This document shows, in pieces, positions 5,665-5,710 of a stretch of 5,710 bases of DNA. A model generated the notes under the pieces. That model worked only from the letters and a program-made list of their open reading frames with translations, was not told the origin of the DNA and made no database searches. The position numbers and the translations under genes are program-made. The stretch comes from STC-113 sp964618565 (GTDB lineage: Bacteria; Patescibacteriota; Gracilibacteria; BD1-5; UBA2023). The DNA lies in assembly GCA_964618565.1 (NCBI GenBank), contig CAZUBA010000052.1, positions 1 to 5,710 on the forward strand. Reading direction: 5' to 3'. Position 1 is the first letter of the stretch. Each line of letters begins with the position of its first letter.

Positions 5665-5710
5665 GGGATTTGGATAGAATAATTGAGGAGTTAATTAGTA
5701 AGAGAGAAGA
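5661..5710 (+). repeat. TGDLD block, copy 2, running off the window
   Basis: Translated in the matching frame it reads TGDLDRIIEELISKRE, close to copy 1. A TAG lies two codons upstream (5655-5657) and there is no ATG at the place copy 1 has one. This copy is therefore a fragment, a frameshifted remnant (FNLV precedes it in another frame), or part of a gene with an unusual start. The window ends before this can be settled. Confidence 0.55.

Noticed and set aside
5650..5680. TGGTAGGCTACAGGGGATT looks like the reverse complement of a tRNA 3' end and T-arm
   Set aside because: The second half of the T-arm does not pair and no anticodon or D-arm can be drawn; the match with 4837-4886 follows codon-level conservation instead.
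1..5710. CRISPR array, insertion sequence or integrase
   Set aside because: No regularly spaced repeats, no transposase or recombinase motifs and no terminal inverted repeats were seen on either strand.

Overview
The window comes from a bacterium that reads UGA as glycine (translation table 25), as in the candidate phyla Gracilibacteria (BD1-5/GN02) and Absconditabacteria (SR1). Under the standard code almost nothing here is open. With TGA read as Gly, eight consecutive genes cover most of the window, and I count about 62 in-frame TGA codons in them. Many fall at glycines that protein families conserve: the zinc motif of a cytidine deaminase, the GLHPYF motif of an aldose 1-epimerase, the NGGF motif of a DUF4375 protein and the INGG motif of a VOC protein. 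TGG is used separately for Trp, and TAA and TAG are the only stops. The DNA is AT-rich and no gene start has a recognisable Shine-Dalgarno sequence.

Layout, left to right. (1) 1-273, +: the 3' end of a RIC/YtfE/ScdA-like di-iron protein that seems to have lost most metal ligands, followed by a strong hairpin terminator (309-343). (2) 416-1303, -: aldose 1-epimerase family protein with all catalytic residues. (3) 1446-2390, -: lipoprotein with a Thr-Gly-Ser repeat linker and a propeller-like C-terminal part. (4) 2391-2538: divergent promoter region. (5) 2539-2862, +: YbjQ/UPF0145 protein, then a hairpin terminator. (6) 2973-3494, -: PhnB-like VOC protein (3-dmu-9_3-mt family). (7) 3719-4105, -: cytidine/blasticidin-S-deaminase-like protein. 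(8) 4285-4683, -: unrecognised 132-residue protein behind a near-consensus promoter. (9) 4834-4926, +: 30-codon ORF that shares a sequence block with the right end of the window. (10) 4985-5575, +: DUF4375 (DMP19-like) protein. (11) 5606-5635: terminator identical to the one at 3636-3665, followed by the second copy of the block in item 9.

The genes are mostly single units with their own promoters and hairpin terminators. There is no obvious operon and no shared pathway: sugar mutarotation, nucleoside deamination, a VOC-fold enzyme or binding protein, a surface lipoprotein and small uncharacterised proteins. No transposase, integrase, CRISPR array, rRNA or tRNA was seen. The points of most interest are the recoding itself, the composite terminator repeat, the duplicated TGDLD block, the decayed RIC gene and the orphan at 4285-4683.
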